Shown here piece after piece: positions 43,211-51,591 of a stretch of 64,000 nt of DNA (positions are counted from its first letter, which is position 1; every line of letters starts with the position of its first letter). The notes under the pieces were generated by a model that was given only the letters and a program-made list of their open reading frames with translations, ran no database searches and was not told where the DNA came from. Source of the DNA: Saccharomonospora amisosensis (lineage in GTDB: Bacteria; Actinomycetota; Actinomycetes; Mycobacteriales; Pseudonocardiaceae); contig NZ_JAAOYM010000001.1 in the NCBI RefSeq assembly GCF_011761185.1, positions 496,001 through 560,000 of the forward strand, given 5' to 3'. A program made the position numbers and the translations under genes.

Positions 43211-44888
43211 GGTGCGCGAGCGGGTTGGGTGCTGGGTGCAGCCGGGGCTCGGTGTCCGGAAGCAGCCTTCGGGTGGTGAGCTTCTCCACCGACACGGTGG
43301 GCTTGTGAAGGTCGAAGATCGCGCTCGGGAACCGTTCCCGGTAGGTGCGAAGACATCCGCGCACGACGGCCCAGAAGTCGCGTTCGTCCAGTCCGTAGTT
43401 GTCGGCGAGGAACATCGCGAGCTCACCGAGGTTGACGAAGCAGAACGCGTCGAGCAGGAAGTCGGCGACGAGGTCGGGGTCGTCGGTCTCGACGAAGGAG
43501 TTGCGGTTGCCGTGATGCGCCGGGGTGGCCCGCAGCGTCGGGCAGCGGCTGGGCTGGGCCAGGTGTGCGCGACTGAACCGCACACCGTCGTGGAAGTCGC
43601 GCAGTGCCACCCTTGTCGGCAGGCCGTCTCGGTGCAGCAGCACCATGTTCTGCGCGTGTGCCTCCAGCGCGACACCGTGTTCGCACAGCAGCCGCACCAA
43701 CGGAAGCACGGCTACCTTGCTGAGCCGACGCAGCCAGCTTTCGAGCCCGTGCTCGCTCACCCAGTCGTCGATCAGCGGGCTGCCGTCGGCGGCCCTCGCG
43801 GTCAGCGCGGTGAACGGTGCGGCCTGCTCGCCGGGGTCGAGCCGGGGGTGCAGGCTCTCCCGCCACACGCAGCCGAGCGTGCCGTAGCCGGCTTCGCGGA
43901 GCAGGCCCTTGTCGGCGGTGACGGCCGTGCCGAGCAGCTCCCGTAGCAGCACCGGCCGCCATTCGTCTCGCAGCACCGGGTCCGTGCACACCAGCTCGTA
44001 CAACCAGTCGGAGATCAGCGGTGCGTTGTGCACGGTATGTGGAGCCAGCACCCGGCTGGTGGAGGTGTTCACCAGCGACATGGCCAGCTTCAGGTAAGGC
44101 CGGTCCGGATTGTCCACACAAGACAGCGTGCGGATGGACTGCTGAGCTGTGAAGGTGTCCGGGTCCTCACCGAGCACCACCAACTCGTCGGTGCGTAGCT
44201 GTTCGGCGTAGGTGTGGCAGATGCGCTCGCGCCACTGCCACGGGTGTACGGGCAGCAATGTGTAGTCGTCGCCGGGCAGCGGGTCGAACGCTGAACCGAG
44301 CTGCGCGCGCAGGAACCCGGATTCCTCGACGCCGCGTGAGGCGTTGACCTCGGCGATGTCCCGGTTCACCGCCAGCCACAGTGGACGGATTGGCTGGGCG
44401 AACTCCGGACCGTAGGCAAGGTTGTCGACGAGGTCGAACCCGATCCGTGACTTGTAAGCCGGGTGGTAGCGATGCCCCTCGATGACTTGGCTCTCCAGCG
44501 TGTCGTAATCGGTCTTGACGGTCTCCCCTTCGCGCAGGTGATGTGCGACGGCGTCCTTGAGAAGGGTCTCTTCCAGCTCCTTCGTGAAGCGGGCGAGATG
44601 TTCGGGGTCGGCTTCGATGTGCTCGGCGAGCTCGGAAAGCAAAACCCCTACCGAGGTGGGCTCCTCGCCGTCGCGGAGCAACTCGTCCACCGTGACCCTG
44701 CCGAACGTCTCACGTCGCCGTGCGGTGTAGGTGTAGCGCACGCCGTTCGCGCCGATCAGCGTGCCGTTCACGCCCTGGTCGATCGCTTCCTCGTACAGCA
44801 GCGACTCGAACAACTGCCGCAGCACCCTGCGGCGCACGTGCGGGTAGCTCGGCGCGGTGAGCGCGGCTCGCAGTAGCTCCGGGTTCAT
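43203..44888 (-). CDS. NIS siderophore synthetase 3, IucA/IucC family
   Basis: A 561-residue NRPS-independent siderophore synthetase that adenylates a carboxylate and condenses it with an amine or alcohol. Family blocks are GHRYHPAYKSRIGF near residue 155, LLPVHPWQWRERI near residue 215, KLAMSLVNTSTSRVLAPHT near residue 265 and EAHAQNMVLLHRDGLPT near residue 415. The C-terminal ferric-reductase-transporter-like part has FVNLGELAMFLADNYGLDE. The start overlaps the preceding synthetase (ATGA). It is the third of three consecutive synthetases, as in staphyloferrin B clusters (SbnC/E/F), and the one-to-one match is not resolved. Confidence 0.9.
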   Translation of the reverse strand: MNPELLRAALTAPSYPHVRRRVLRQLFESLLYEEAIDQGVNGTLIGANGVRYTYTARRRETFGRVTVDELLRDGEEPTSVGVLLSELAEHIEADPEHLARFTKELEETLLKDAVAHHLREGETVKTDYDTLESQVIEGHRYHPAYKSRIGFDLVDNLAYGPEFAQPIRPLWLAVNRDIAEVNASRGVEESGFLRAQLGSAFDPLPGDDYTLLPVHPWQWRERICHTYAEQLRTDELVVLGEDPDTFTAQQSIRTLSCVDNPDRPYLKLAMSLVNTSTSRVLAPHTVHNAPLISDWLYELVCTDPVLRDEWRPVLLRELLGTAVTADKGLLREAGYGTLGCVWRESLHPRLDPGEQAAPFTALTARAADGSPLIDDWVSEHGLESWLRRLSKVAVLPLVRLLCEHGVALEAHAQNMVLLHRDGLPTRVALRDFHDGVRFSRAHLAQPSRCPTLRATPAHHGNRNSFVETDDPDLVADFLLDAFCFVNLGELAMFLADNYGLDERDFWAVVRGCLRTYRERFPSAIFDLHKPTVSVEKLTTRRLLPDTEPRLHPAPNPLAHHD

Positions 44889-46423
44889 CGCGTCTCCCGC
44901 AGTGGGTTGGGAATCTCGACGTATAGCGGGCGTTCGGCTCTTCCGGTGAACCTGCTGACTAGGTTCGCCTTGGCAGGCAGCGTCGGCATGGCCAGCAGTC
45001 GACCTGCCTGCGGTACGTCGAGCAGCACTCGCCTCGCAACGGCCCACAACCGCTCCTCGCCCGCGCCGCTGTACCTGCCCAGCACGTGCACGAGATGGCC
45101 GAGCTGGTTGGTCACCGCGTGGTAGCACAGCCGCTGCCATGCCTCGGCGTCGGAGTAGCCAAGCGGGCTGCCCGGGGCGAGCGGTCGGCCCGCCTGGCTG
45201 CTCACCGCCACACCTTCCAGGTCGCGTACCCACAACCGCGAAGGTTGCCCACCGTCGGTGCACAACAGCGAGTTCTGCACGTGCGCCTCGAGGCTCACCC
45301 CGTGTTGTTCGAACAACGACAGCAACGGCACCAGCGAGATGGCCAGGTACCGGCGCAGCCACTCGCCGACATCTCCCGCAGCCCGAACATCGCGCACGAG
45401 CACGCCCGGGTCCTCGAGCACGCCCGCGAGCACGCGTGGTGCCTCGCCGTTGTGGGCGAAGGGGTTCTCCCGGTACAGCACGGCGAAGTCAGCGGCGAGG
45501 TCGGGCCCTACGGCGTCGGGGTTCAAGGTGCGAAAACCGCTCTCGAGAAGTACGCCGAAACCCTCGTGCGTGGGCAGCGTGCCGATGAGGCCGCTGGCTT
45601 CCATGGCTCTGCGCAGGTGCTCCATGGGGTTGTTGCGAACGAAGTTCGTGATCCGTACCCGCAGCGGCAGCTTCCATGCCGTCGGGAAACCGGGGTCGCA
45701 GACCGTGCGCGCCGACGATGTCGCGTAGACGGGCCTGCCGAGCGGGCCGAGCGGTACCAGCCCACCTTCCCTGATCAAGGCGGTGACCTCCGCGCGATCG
45801 AGCAGGTACCGCGCCTGCCACGGATGCGCGGGAAGCGGTAGGTAGCCCCGAGGTACGCGGGCCGCGACCTCGCCGGGCTCCCACGGTCCCGGCCAGACGC
45901 GCTGCTGCGACACCAGTTCTCGTGCCACGGCGAAGTAGTGCGGAACGAACGTGGCGCCGAGTTCCGGTGCGTAGCGTTCGAGGTCGGCGTCGCTGAATCC
46001 CTCCGCGCTCTTGGGCGTGGGGTGGAAAGGGTGGCCGAGTAGCACGCTCTGCTCGGCGTGTCTGGTGATCGCGTGTGCTTCTGCCGGGCGGCGCGGCCTC
46101 GCCCTGGCGAGATAGCGCGCGGTGCGCGCGGTGCTCTCCTCGATCTGCGCGGCCAGTTCGAACCCGTCGTGCCCTGTCCCTGCGGCGAGCTCGGCGAGCA
46201 GTGCGGCCACGAACTCCTCGTGCGGCACCGAGGTGTCGTCGGCGTAGTCGTGGTGACCGAGTGTGCAGCGGTGTACCACCTCGACCACCAGTTCCCCGCA
46301 GGTGGCTGGCAGCGCGATCCGCAGCGAGCCCGTGCCCCGCACCGGCGTGCCTGTCTCGCGCAGGTATGCGTTGAGCAGCCGACGCCGGGTCGCGCGCCGT
46401 GCGGCGGCCCGCGCGCTCAGCAC
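44885..46423 (-). CDS. NIS siderophore synthetase 2, IucA/IucC family
   Basis: A 512-residue synthetase. Blocks are LLGHPFHPTPKSAEGFS near residue 120, LPLPAHPWQARYLLDRAEV near residue 183, KLPLRVRITNFVRNNPMEHL near residue 235, GTLPTHEGFGVLLES and EAHVQNSLLCTDGGQPS near residue 370. The GTG start at 46423 overlaps the previous stop (GTGCTGA), so it is translationally coupled. It likely performs one of the citrate or ketoglutarate condensations with diaminopropionate or its decarboxylated product. Confidence 0.9.
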   Translation of the reverse strand: MLSARAAARRATRRRLLNAYLRETGTPVRGTGSLRIALPATCGELVVEVVHRCTLGHHDYADDTSVPHEEFVAALLAELAAGTGHDGFELAAQIEESTARTARYLARARPRRPAEAHAITRHAEQSVLLGHPFHPTPKSAEGFSDADLERYAPELGATFVPHYFAVARELVSQQRVWPGPWEPGEVAARVPRGYLPLPAHPWQARYLLDRAEVTALIREGGLVPLGPLGRPVYATSSARTVCDPGFPTAWKLPLRVRITNFVRNNPMEHLRRAMEASGLIGTLPTHEGFGVLLESGFRTLNPDAVGPDLAADFAVLYRENPFAHNGEAPRVLAGVLEDPGVLVRDVRAAGDVGEWLRRYLAISLVPLLSLFEQHGVSLEAHVQNSLLCTDGGQPSRLWVRDLEGVAVSSQAGRPLAPGSPLGYSDAEAWQRLCYHAVTNQLGHLVHVLGRYSGAGEERLWAVARRVLLDVPQAGRLLAMPTLPAKANLVSRFTGRAERPLYVEIPNPLRETR

Positions 46424-48030
46424 AGCAGCGGGTTCGGCACCGTGCCCGCGGCCGCGGGCATGCTCGCCCCCGGCGAGTTGCCGCTGCGCAGCAGTGGTCC
46501 GAGCACGTGGCGGCTCGGCCACGTCGGTTCCCGTAGCAGTAGCGTGCTCACCTGCCTTGGCAGGCGTACCAGGTCCATGGCTTCGGTCAGCGCCACTCGA
46601 AGCTGTTTCCACAGTGTCCTCTCCGCGATGCCGAAGGAGCGGGCGAGTGCGTCGGCGATTCCGTACAGGTTCACCTGGACTCCCAGGGTCTGGAAGTATC
46701 CGACGAGTTCGGTGGGGTCGTCGAGCCGAAGAGACTGCCGCGCGCCCTGCCGCACCCGATACTCGGGGTCGGCGATCCCAGCGTCCGCAAGCCACGGCGG
46801 GTGCACGCGGACGGTGTCGTGGTCGCGCAGTACGAACAACGAGGGCATGCCATTTTCGAGCGTGACCGCGACGTTCTGCCCGTGCACTTCGGGGAGCATG
46901 CCCTTGCTCAGGAAACCGAGAGCCAGCAGGCAGAAGCGATGGCACAGTCGACGGAAGAACGGCAACGGGCCCTCTGGCAGCCGGATACCGTGCGGGTACA
47001 GCCGCGGTGAGGCGAACGCCGCCATCGGGACGGCACCGCGGGCTTGCGGTGGATAGCGGCGCAGTTGGGCCGCGAGCTGGCCGGGACGGTCGGCGAACTC
47101 GTCACCGTTCCAGCCCACCCAGCCACGTTCGTCACAAACCGTCACGACGCTTCGTAGCAGCGGATCGCTGGCCAGCGCCGCTCGCAGGGCGAGTTCGGCT
47201 CGCTCACCGTTGTCGAGGTAGCGTGGCGGCAGTAGCCGGGTAGCGCCGAGTGTCGCGACGCCGAGCGGCAGTTTGACGTGGGTCGCCGGGTCGGGCGAGG
47301 CCAGCGTGCGCAGCGACGCGGTGGGCCGGAACTCGCCCAGACCCCGCGCCACGGGCAGGATCAGCCCCGCGTCCAGCTCCGAGGCGAATTCCCGCGGCAG
47401 CACGTGGCGTGACTGCCAGGGATGGACGGGCAGCAACACGAAGCCGGGCCGCGTCTCAGCGGCGAGCCGGTGCGCTTCGGCTTCGCCGAGCAGCAGCCGC
47501 GCCAGCTCCGCTGGCGGCGTGCCTTCGCCGTGCCGCAGGTGATCGGCGCGAACCGCGATCCAGTCGAGGCCGAGCGGGTCGCGTCGGGTGGGACCGTAGG
47601 TTGACAGCTCCTCGGTACTCCAGCCCGCGACCGCCCTTGCCGTGGGATGGAACGGCCGGTTTCGGGCCCAGGCGAGGCGCTCGGCCGTGAGCGGGTCGAG
47701 CACCGCGCCCCCGTCGAGGTCTTCCTCCGCCGCGCGCGCGAGCTCGGCGTTCGCGACGGCGGTACGCAGGTCGGTGGCGACCTGACCGACGTGTGGCTGG
47801 TCACGGGCGAGGTGGCTGATCAGCTCATCGGGCGATGCCTGCCGTCCGGCGATGAGTACCGGCCCGCGGGCGAACCGGTGTGATTGCAGTGCCCCGCCCG
47901 CGCGCACCCGGACGCTGACCTGCCCCACGCGATACCAGCCGTCCTCGAGCACCCCGTCGCCGAAGCCGAACAGCCGTTCCTGGATCAGCGCGTCGACCAG
48001 GTCGGCCAGCACGAGTTCCTCGGGGGCCAC
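46417..48030 (-). CDS. NIS siderophore synthetase 1, IucA/IucC family
   Basis: A 537-residue synthetase with NRPFHPTARAVAGW near residue 126, FVLLPVHPWQSRHVLP near residue 185, KLPLGVATLGATRLLPPRYLDNG near residue 250 and the conserved EVHGQNVAVTLENGMPS near residue 385. It begins at GTG 48030, sharing one base with the sbnB stop (TAGTG). It is first of the three synthetases, immediately after sbnA-sbnB, and so may act on the diaminopropionate they generate. Confidence 0.9.
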   Translation of the reverse strand: MAPEELVLADLVDALIQERLFGFGDGVLEDGWYRVGQVSVRVRAGGALQSHRFARGPVLIAGRQASPDELISHLARDQPHVGQVATDLRTAVANAELARAAEEDLDGGAVLDPLTAERLAWARNRPFHPTARAVAGWSTEELSTYGPTRRDPLGLDWIAVRADHLRHGEGTPPAELARLLLGEAEAHRLAAETRPGFVLLPVHPWQSRHVLPREFASELDAGLILPVARGLGEFRPTASLRTLASPDPATHVKLPLGVATLGATRLLPPRYLDNGERAELALRAALASDPLLRSVVTVCDERGWVGWNGDEFADRPGQLAAQLRRYPPQARGAVPMAAFASPRLYPHGIRLPEGPLPFFRRLCHRFCLLALGFLSKGMLPEVHGQNVAVTLENGMPSLFVLRDHDTVRVHPPWLADAGIADPEYRVRQGARQSLRLDDPTELVGYFQTLGVQVNLYGIADALARSFGIAERTLWKQLRVALTEAMDLVRLPRQVSTLLLREPTWPSRHVLGPLLRSGNSPGASMPAAAGTVPNPLLC

Positions 48031-49028
48031 TAGTAGAGGTCCAACCAGGTCCCGACCCCGCGGCTCCTGGCGCGTTCGTACACCTCGGCGGCGCACGCGA
48101 TGTCCTCCACAGCCATGCCCATGGGGTTGAGCAGGATGATCTCGTCGTCGGTCTCGCGTCCCGGCCGCGTTCCAGCCAGCACCTCGCCAAGCTCGGCATG
48201 CAGCCGCTGCCTTGAGAACGAGCCCTCCTCCACGAGCTGATTGATGATCTTCTTCTCCCGGTTGCACTGGTCCCAGTCGTCCACGACGACCTTGTCGGCG
48301 CCGAGGAAGACGTCCTTGTGCACGTCCATGATCGACACGTTGCACAGGAAGGTCCCCGGCTTGAGCCAGGACAGCGAGATGTAGGGCTCGTCGGTGACGG
48401 TGCACGGCACCACGACATCGCCGGAGCGGACCGCGTCCTCGGCGCTGTCGGTCACCCGCACGCGCACCCGCTGTCCCAGCCGCCGCGCCAGTTCGCGGGC
48501 GGCTTCCTGCCTCACGTCGTAGGCGTGCACGGTGTGGACGTTGGGAAACCGCTGCAACAGCGCGGTGACCTGGGTGCGGCCGATGACGCCGCAGCCGATC
48601 AGCGCGACATCGGTGAAGCCCACCGGGGCGAGATGCCGTGCGGCCAGGCAGGTGACCGCCGCGGTTCGCCACGCGCTGATGAGGCTGCCTTCCATGACGG
48701 CGACCGGATAGTTGGTCGCCGGGTCGTTGAGCACGATCAACGCGCTCGCCCGCTCCCGCCCGGACAGCGGGTTGTCGTGCTTGCTGCCGATCCACTTCAG
48801 CCCGGAAACGCCAGGGTCACCGACATGGGCGGGCATGGCGATGATGCGGTCGGCGATGTGGCCCTTACCCACTCGCAGGTAGGGCTTGAGCGGCTGCACG
48901 GTCCTGCCCTCCGCGTGCGCGATGAGCGCGGACTGTAGCGCGTCGACGTAGAGCTGGCAGCTGTCGCCCCCGACTGCCGCGACGTCGTGCCGGGCGAGGT
49001 ACAGCATGCGGGGTTTGGGCACGGCCAT
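48030..49028 (-). CDS. sbnB: SbnB-like 2,3-diaminopropionate synthesis dehydrogenase
   Basis: A 332-residue member of the ornithine cyclodeaminase family with the NAD site VALIGCGVIGRTQVTALLQRF near residue 140. Substrate-region motifs are YLRVGKGHIADRIIAMPAHV and SALIVLNDPATNYPVAVMEGS. SbnB oxidatively cleaves the SbnA product to L-2,3-diaminopropionate and alpha-ketoglutarate, both building blocks of staphyloferrin B. AGGAG abuts the ATG at 49028, so the GTG two codons downstream (49022) may be the true start. It follows sbnA by four bases. Confidence 0.92.
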   Translation of the reverse strand: MAVPKPRMLYLARHDVAAVGGDSCQLYVDALQSALIAHAEGRTVQPLKPYLRVGKGHIADRIIAMPAHVGDPGVSGLKWIGSKHDNPLSGRERASALIVLNDPATNYPVAVMEGSLISAWRTAAVTCLAARHLAPVGFTDVALIGCGVIGRTQVTALLQRFPNVHTVHAYDVRQEAARELARRLGQRVRVRVTDSAEDAVRSGDVVVPCTVTDEPYISLSWLKPGTFLCNVSIMDVHKDVFLGADKVVVDDWDQCNREKKIINQLVEEGSFSRQRLHAELGEVLAGTRPGRETDDEIILLNPMGMAVEDIACAAEVYERARSRGVGTWLDLY

Positions 49029-49032
49029 CTCC

Positions 49033-50022
49033 TCACACCGTGCCGCGGCGGCGGGTCGCCGCGGCGAGCCAGTTGTCGTCGTAGACGAGGTCCAGGTAGC
49101 GGTCACCGCGATCGGGGAAGATCGCCACGACCCGGCACGGCCTCGGCAGCTCGGGCATCGCCCTTGCGATGGCCGCGACCACCGACCCCGTCGAGCCTCC
49201 TGCGAAGATCCCTTCGGCGGCCAGCAGCCGTCTGCATCCCAGCGCGGCCTCGACATCGTCGACGTGGATCACCCCGTCGATCTCCTCGGGCCTGCACAGT
49301 TCGGGCACCCGGCTCGCGCCGATGCCGGGCAGGTCGCGTGGCCCCGGGGCGCCACCGAAGATCACCGACCCGACCGCGTCGACGGCCACCACGCGCAGCG
49401 CGGGGAAGCGTTCCCGTAGCCGACGGGCGCAGCCGAGAATGCTTCCGGTCGTGCTCACCGGCGCGAACAGGTAGTCGGGTGCACGGGTGAGTTGTGCGGT
49501 CAGCTCGGCACCGGTGCCGTGGTAGTGCGCCTGCCAGTTGCGATCGTTGGCGTACTGGTTGATCCAGACGGCCCGCGAATCCTTAGCGAGCAGTTCCCTA
49601 ACCCGGCGGATGCGGGACAGCAGGTAGCCGCCCGTTTCGTCGGGTTCGGAGACGAGCTCGACGTCGGCGTGCAGGTTGCGAAGGATGGCGAGGTTGGCGC
49701 TGGTGGTTTTGGGGTCCACCACGCAGGTGAAGGCCAGGCCGTGCACGCGGGCGGCCATCGCCAGCGCGATGCCGAAGTTGCCGGAACTGCTCTCGATCAG
49801 CCGCGACCCCGCGGCGATGGACCCTTCGCTCAGCCCCGACTCGACGATGTGCCTCGCGGTGCGGTCCTTCATGCTCCCGCCGGGATTGAGCAACTCCAGC
49901 TTGGCGACCACCTCCGCATCCGGATCGGGGAACAGCCTTCGGAGCGCGACGATCGGGGTGTTGCCGACGCAGTCGAACACTGACTCACGGACGGACTCGG
50001 CCACGGTCGGGGCGGCGGTCAC
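49033..50022 (-). CDS. sbnA: SbnA-like PLP synthase for diaminopropionate
   Basis: A 329-residue PLP enzyme of the cysteine-synthase fold. The PLP lysine is in LLNPGGSMKDRTARHIVESG near residue 52, the substrate loop is LIESSSGNFGIALAMAA near residue 78 and the phosphate loop is APVSTTGSILGCAR. SbnA condenses O-phosphoserine with glutamate. It is the first gene of the siderophore operon, right behind the iron box, and is followed by sbnB. That pairing separates it from housekeeping CysK or CysM. Confidence 0.93.
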   Translation of the reverse strand: MTAAPTVAESVRESVFDCVGNTPIVALRRLFPDPDAEVVAKLELLNPGGSMKDRTARHIVESGLSEGSIAAGSRLIESSSGNFGIALAMAARVHGLAFTCVVDPKTTSANLAILRNLHADVELVSEPDETGGYLLSRIRRVRELLAKDSRAVWINQYANDRNWQAHYHGTGAELTAQLTRAPDYLFAPVSTTGSILGCARRLRERFPALRVVAVDAVGSVIFGGAPGPRDLPGIGASRVPELCRPEEIDGVIHVDDVEAALGCRRLLAAEGIFAGGSTGSVVAAIARAMPELPRPCRVVAIFPDRGDRYLDLVYDDNWLAAATRRRGTV

Positions 50023-50048
50023 TGGACTCCCTCGGCTCGAGGACTGGG

Positions 50049-50067
50049 TAAGGTAAGTCTTACCTTA
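50049..50067. promoter_or_regulatory. IdeR/DtxR-type iron box
   Basis: TAAGGTAAGTCTTACCTTA is a perfect 19-bp palindrome with nine-base arms around a central T. It closely matches the actinobacterial iron-box consensus TTAGGTTAGGCTAACCTAA. It lies 27 bp upstream of the sbnA start, over the expected promoter, so the whole six-gene siderophore operon should be repressed by iron-loaded IdeR. Confidence 0.95.
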
Positions 50068-50161
50068 TTTACCCCATGGCTGCCAATAAGGGGCCGGACA
50101 CCTTCGGTCACACTTTCGGGGATTGGGGCACCGTGCTGGTCGGCACCGAGGCTCGTCGCAT

Positions 50162-50199
50162 GAGCTGCCCCGGGGACCGACCGGTGCCCGGGGCAGCTC
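50162..50199 (-). terminator. Hairpin terminator after peptide gene 1
   Basis: GAGCTGCCCCGG at 50162-50173 pairs perfectly with 50188-50199 (12-bp stem, 14-nt loop). It starts 29 bases beyond the stop of the first peptide gene. Confidence 0.85.
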
Positions 50200-50227
50200 T
50201 ATCGCAAGCGCTGTCGTAATGACCGAT

Positions 50228-50425
50228 TCAGTCCCACATCACCCCGCCTGCCTCGGCGCTGACGCCGCCGACGACGGCACCGTTCGGTCCTGCTGCCGCG
50301 AAGAACGCCTGGTACTCCGCACCCCAGGCAACGCCGCCGTCATGGGCGGAGGCGACACCCGCGGTGCCGAAGGCCAGTGGGACCGCCAGTGCGGCGGCGA
50401 CCATTCCGCGTCGAAGTGTGCGCAT
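50228..50425 (-). CDS. Small secreted peptide 1 of tandem family
   Basis: A 65-residue precursor. Residues 1-27 are a signal peptide (MRTLRRGMVAAALAVPLAFG, ending in VASA), followed by a 38-residue mature peptide starting HDGGVAWGAEY, with core AAAGPNGAVVGGVSAEAGG and a C-terminal VMWD. It is the most diverged of the four short copies. It has no cysteine, so no disulfide, lasso or thioether chemistry is indicated. AGAAAGGA serves as ribosome binding site. The family is unknown to me. It has its own hairpin terminator, and its start is preceded by a conserved 34-nt element at 50467. Confidence 0.82.
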   Translation of the reverse strand: MRTLRRGMVAAALAVPLAFGTAGVASAHDGGVAWGAEYQAFFAAAGPNGAVVGGVSAEAGGVMWD

Positions 50426-50466
50426 GGCTGTGGTTCCTTTCTTCCGTGTCCACCAACGCTTGGTTC

Positions 50467-50500
50467 GGCCTTCTCGTGCTATGGCTGGCCGTTGAAGACC
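50467..50500 (-). promoter_or_regulatory. Conserved 34-nt upstream element, peptide gene 1
   Basis: On the plus strand it starts GGCCTTCTCGTGCTATGG and ends GTTGAAGACC. Near-identical copies lie upstream of peptide genes 2 and 4 at the same distance (42 nt from the start codon here), so it probably contains the promoter or transcription start. Confidence 0.55.
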
Positions 50501-50623
50501 GGACCGCCGTGCGAGGCGGTTGCCTCGGCACCTCGGGTTGGTACCCCGGCCGTGTGGGGCTAACCAACCTCGCTCTCCTCGAAAGTGGACGGCCACGCCA
50601 AGGCAGGGAGCACGCGCGTGAGG

Positions 50624-50652
50624 ATGCCCCGGGGGCGTTGCCCCCGGGGCAT
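50624..50652 (-). terminator. Hairpin terminator after peptide gene 2
   Basis: ATGCCCCGGGGG at 50624-50635 pairs with 50641-50652 around a five-nt loop, located 30 bases after the stop of the second peptide gene. Confidence 0.9.
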
Positions 50653-50681
50653 TCCTGGTGACGGACTGGTTGGTTACCAGG

Positions 50682-50882
50682 TCAGTCCCACATGATCCCG
50701 CCTGCCTCGGAGTTGACGCCGGCGACGATGGCGCCGTCGGGGCCTGCCGCGGCGCCGAACAGCTGGTACTGGGCGCCCCAGGCGGCACCGCCGTCATCGC
50801 AGGCCGACGCGATACCGGTGGCACCGAAGGACAGCGGCAGGGCGAGCGCGACCGCCACCATTCCGCGACGAAGTGTACGCAT
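50682..50882 (-). CDS. Small secreted peptide 2 of tandem family
   Basis: A 66-residue precursor with a 27-residue signal peptide (ALALPLSFGATGIASA) and a 39-residue mature peptide: CDDGGAAWGAQYQLFG, core AAAGPDGAIVAG, end SEAGGIMWD. It is nearly identical to copies 3 and 4 but is the only one whose mature part begins with Cys, directly after the ASA cleavage site. This Cys is not in a standard lipobox (ASA-C instead of LAGC-like), yet lipidation cannot be excluded. It is a separate transcription unit by terminator and upstream-element placement. Confidence 0.85.
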   Translation of the reverse strand: MRTLRRGMVAVALALPLSFGATGIASACDDGGAAWGAQYQLFGAAAGPDGAIVAGVNSEAGGIMWD

Positions 50883-50924
50883 GAGAGAATTCCTTTCTCT
50901 GTGTTCACCAGAGGGGTTGGGTCT

Positions 50925-50958
50925 GGCCTTCTCGTGCTCTGGCTGGCTGTTGAAGGCC
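50925..50958 (-). promoter_or_regulatory. Conserved 34-nt upstream element, peptide gene 2
   Basis: Second copy of the element, 43 nt upstream of the start codon. It differs from the first copy at only a few positions, although the flanking DNA differs more. Confidence 0.55.
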
Positions 50959-51070
50959 AGACCCGCCGGATCGAGGCTCGGACGGCCTCTCTCTTCCCTT
51001 ACCCTGCGGGTGGTGGTCTAACCGGTTGCGGTCGACAAAGGATTCACCCACATCGTTGTGTGCGCTGAGA

Positions 51071-51100
51071 ATGCCCCGGCGACCTCGGCCGCCGGGGCAT
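51071..51100 (-). terminator. Hairpin terminator after peptide gene 3
   Basis: ATGCCCCGGC at 51071-51080 pairs with 51091-51100 around a ten-nt loop, 26 bases after the stop of the third peptide gene. Confidence 0.85.
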
Positions 51101-51125
51101 ACTCGTTCGCTGGTCTACAACCAGG

Positions 51126-51326
51126 TCAGTCCCACATGATCCCGCCTGCCTCGGAGTTGAGGCCGGCGACGATGGCGCCGTCGGGGCCTGCCGCGGCGCC
51201 GAACAGCTGGTACTGGGCGCCCCAGGCGGCACCGCTGTCGTCCCAGGCCGACGCGACGCCGGTGGCACCGAAGGACAGCGGCAGGGCGAGTGCGACCGCC
51301 ACCATTCCGCGACGAAGTGTACGCAT
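51126..51326 (-). CDS. Small secreted peptide 3 of tandem family
   Basis: A 66-residue precursor with the common signal peptide (FGATGVASA) and a mature 39-residue peptide beginning WDDSGAAWGAQYQLFG, then AAAGPDGAIVAGLNSEAGG and IMWD. It differs from copy 4 by only four residues, pointing to recent duplication. The ribosome binding site region GAAAGGACCTCCTC differs from the other copies, and the conserved 34-nt upstream element is degenerate here, so expression may differ. Confidence 0.85.
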   Translation of the reverse strand: MRTLRRGMVAVALALPLSFGATGVASAWDDSGAAWGAQYQLFGAAAGPDGAIVAGLNSEAGGIMWD

Positions 51327-51527
51327 GAGAGGAGGTCCTTTCTGTACTTTCTGCCTGTTCACTACAGGAGGTCTGGACTTCCGAGGTTATGTGGTTCACC
51401 ACGAACGCCAGACCACTACTTGCGCGGGCCCGAACGGGCCTCAAGGGTTTTCCTACCCTGCCCGTCGTGGTCTAACCGGCTCCGGTCGGCAACGAAAGTC
51501 ACCCACATCGTTGTGGACAGCCGAAAA

Positions 51528-51560
51528 ATGCCCCGGGAGCCAACTAGGCCCCCGGGGCAT
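51528..51560 (-). terminator. Hairpin terminator after peptide gene 4
   Basis: ATGCCCCGGG at 51528-51537 pairs with 51551-51560 around a 13-nt loop, 32 bases after the stop of the fourth peptide gene. On the minus strand it is followed by a short T-run (complement of AAAAA). Confidence 0.88.
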
Positions 51561-51591
51561 TCCTTGTCGCAGGCGCTGGTCTACAACCAGC

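Noticed and set aside
49033-50022. Housekeeping cysteine synthase (CysK/CysM)
   Set aside because: The fold is shared, but the iron box upstream and the adjacent sbnB and NIS synthetase genes make the SbnA role far more likely.
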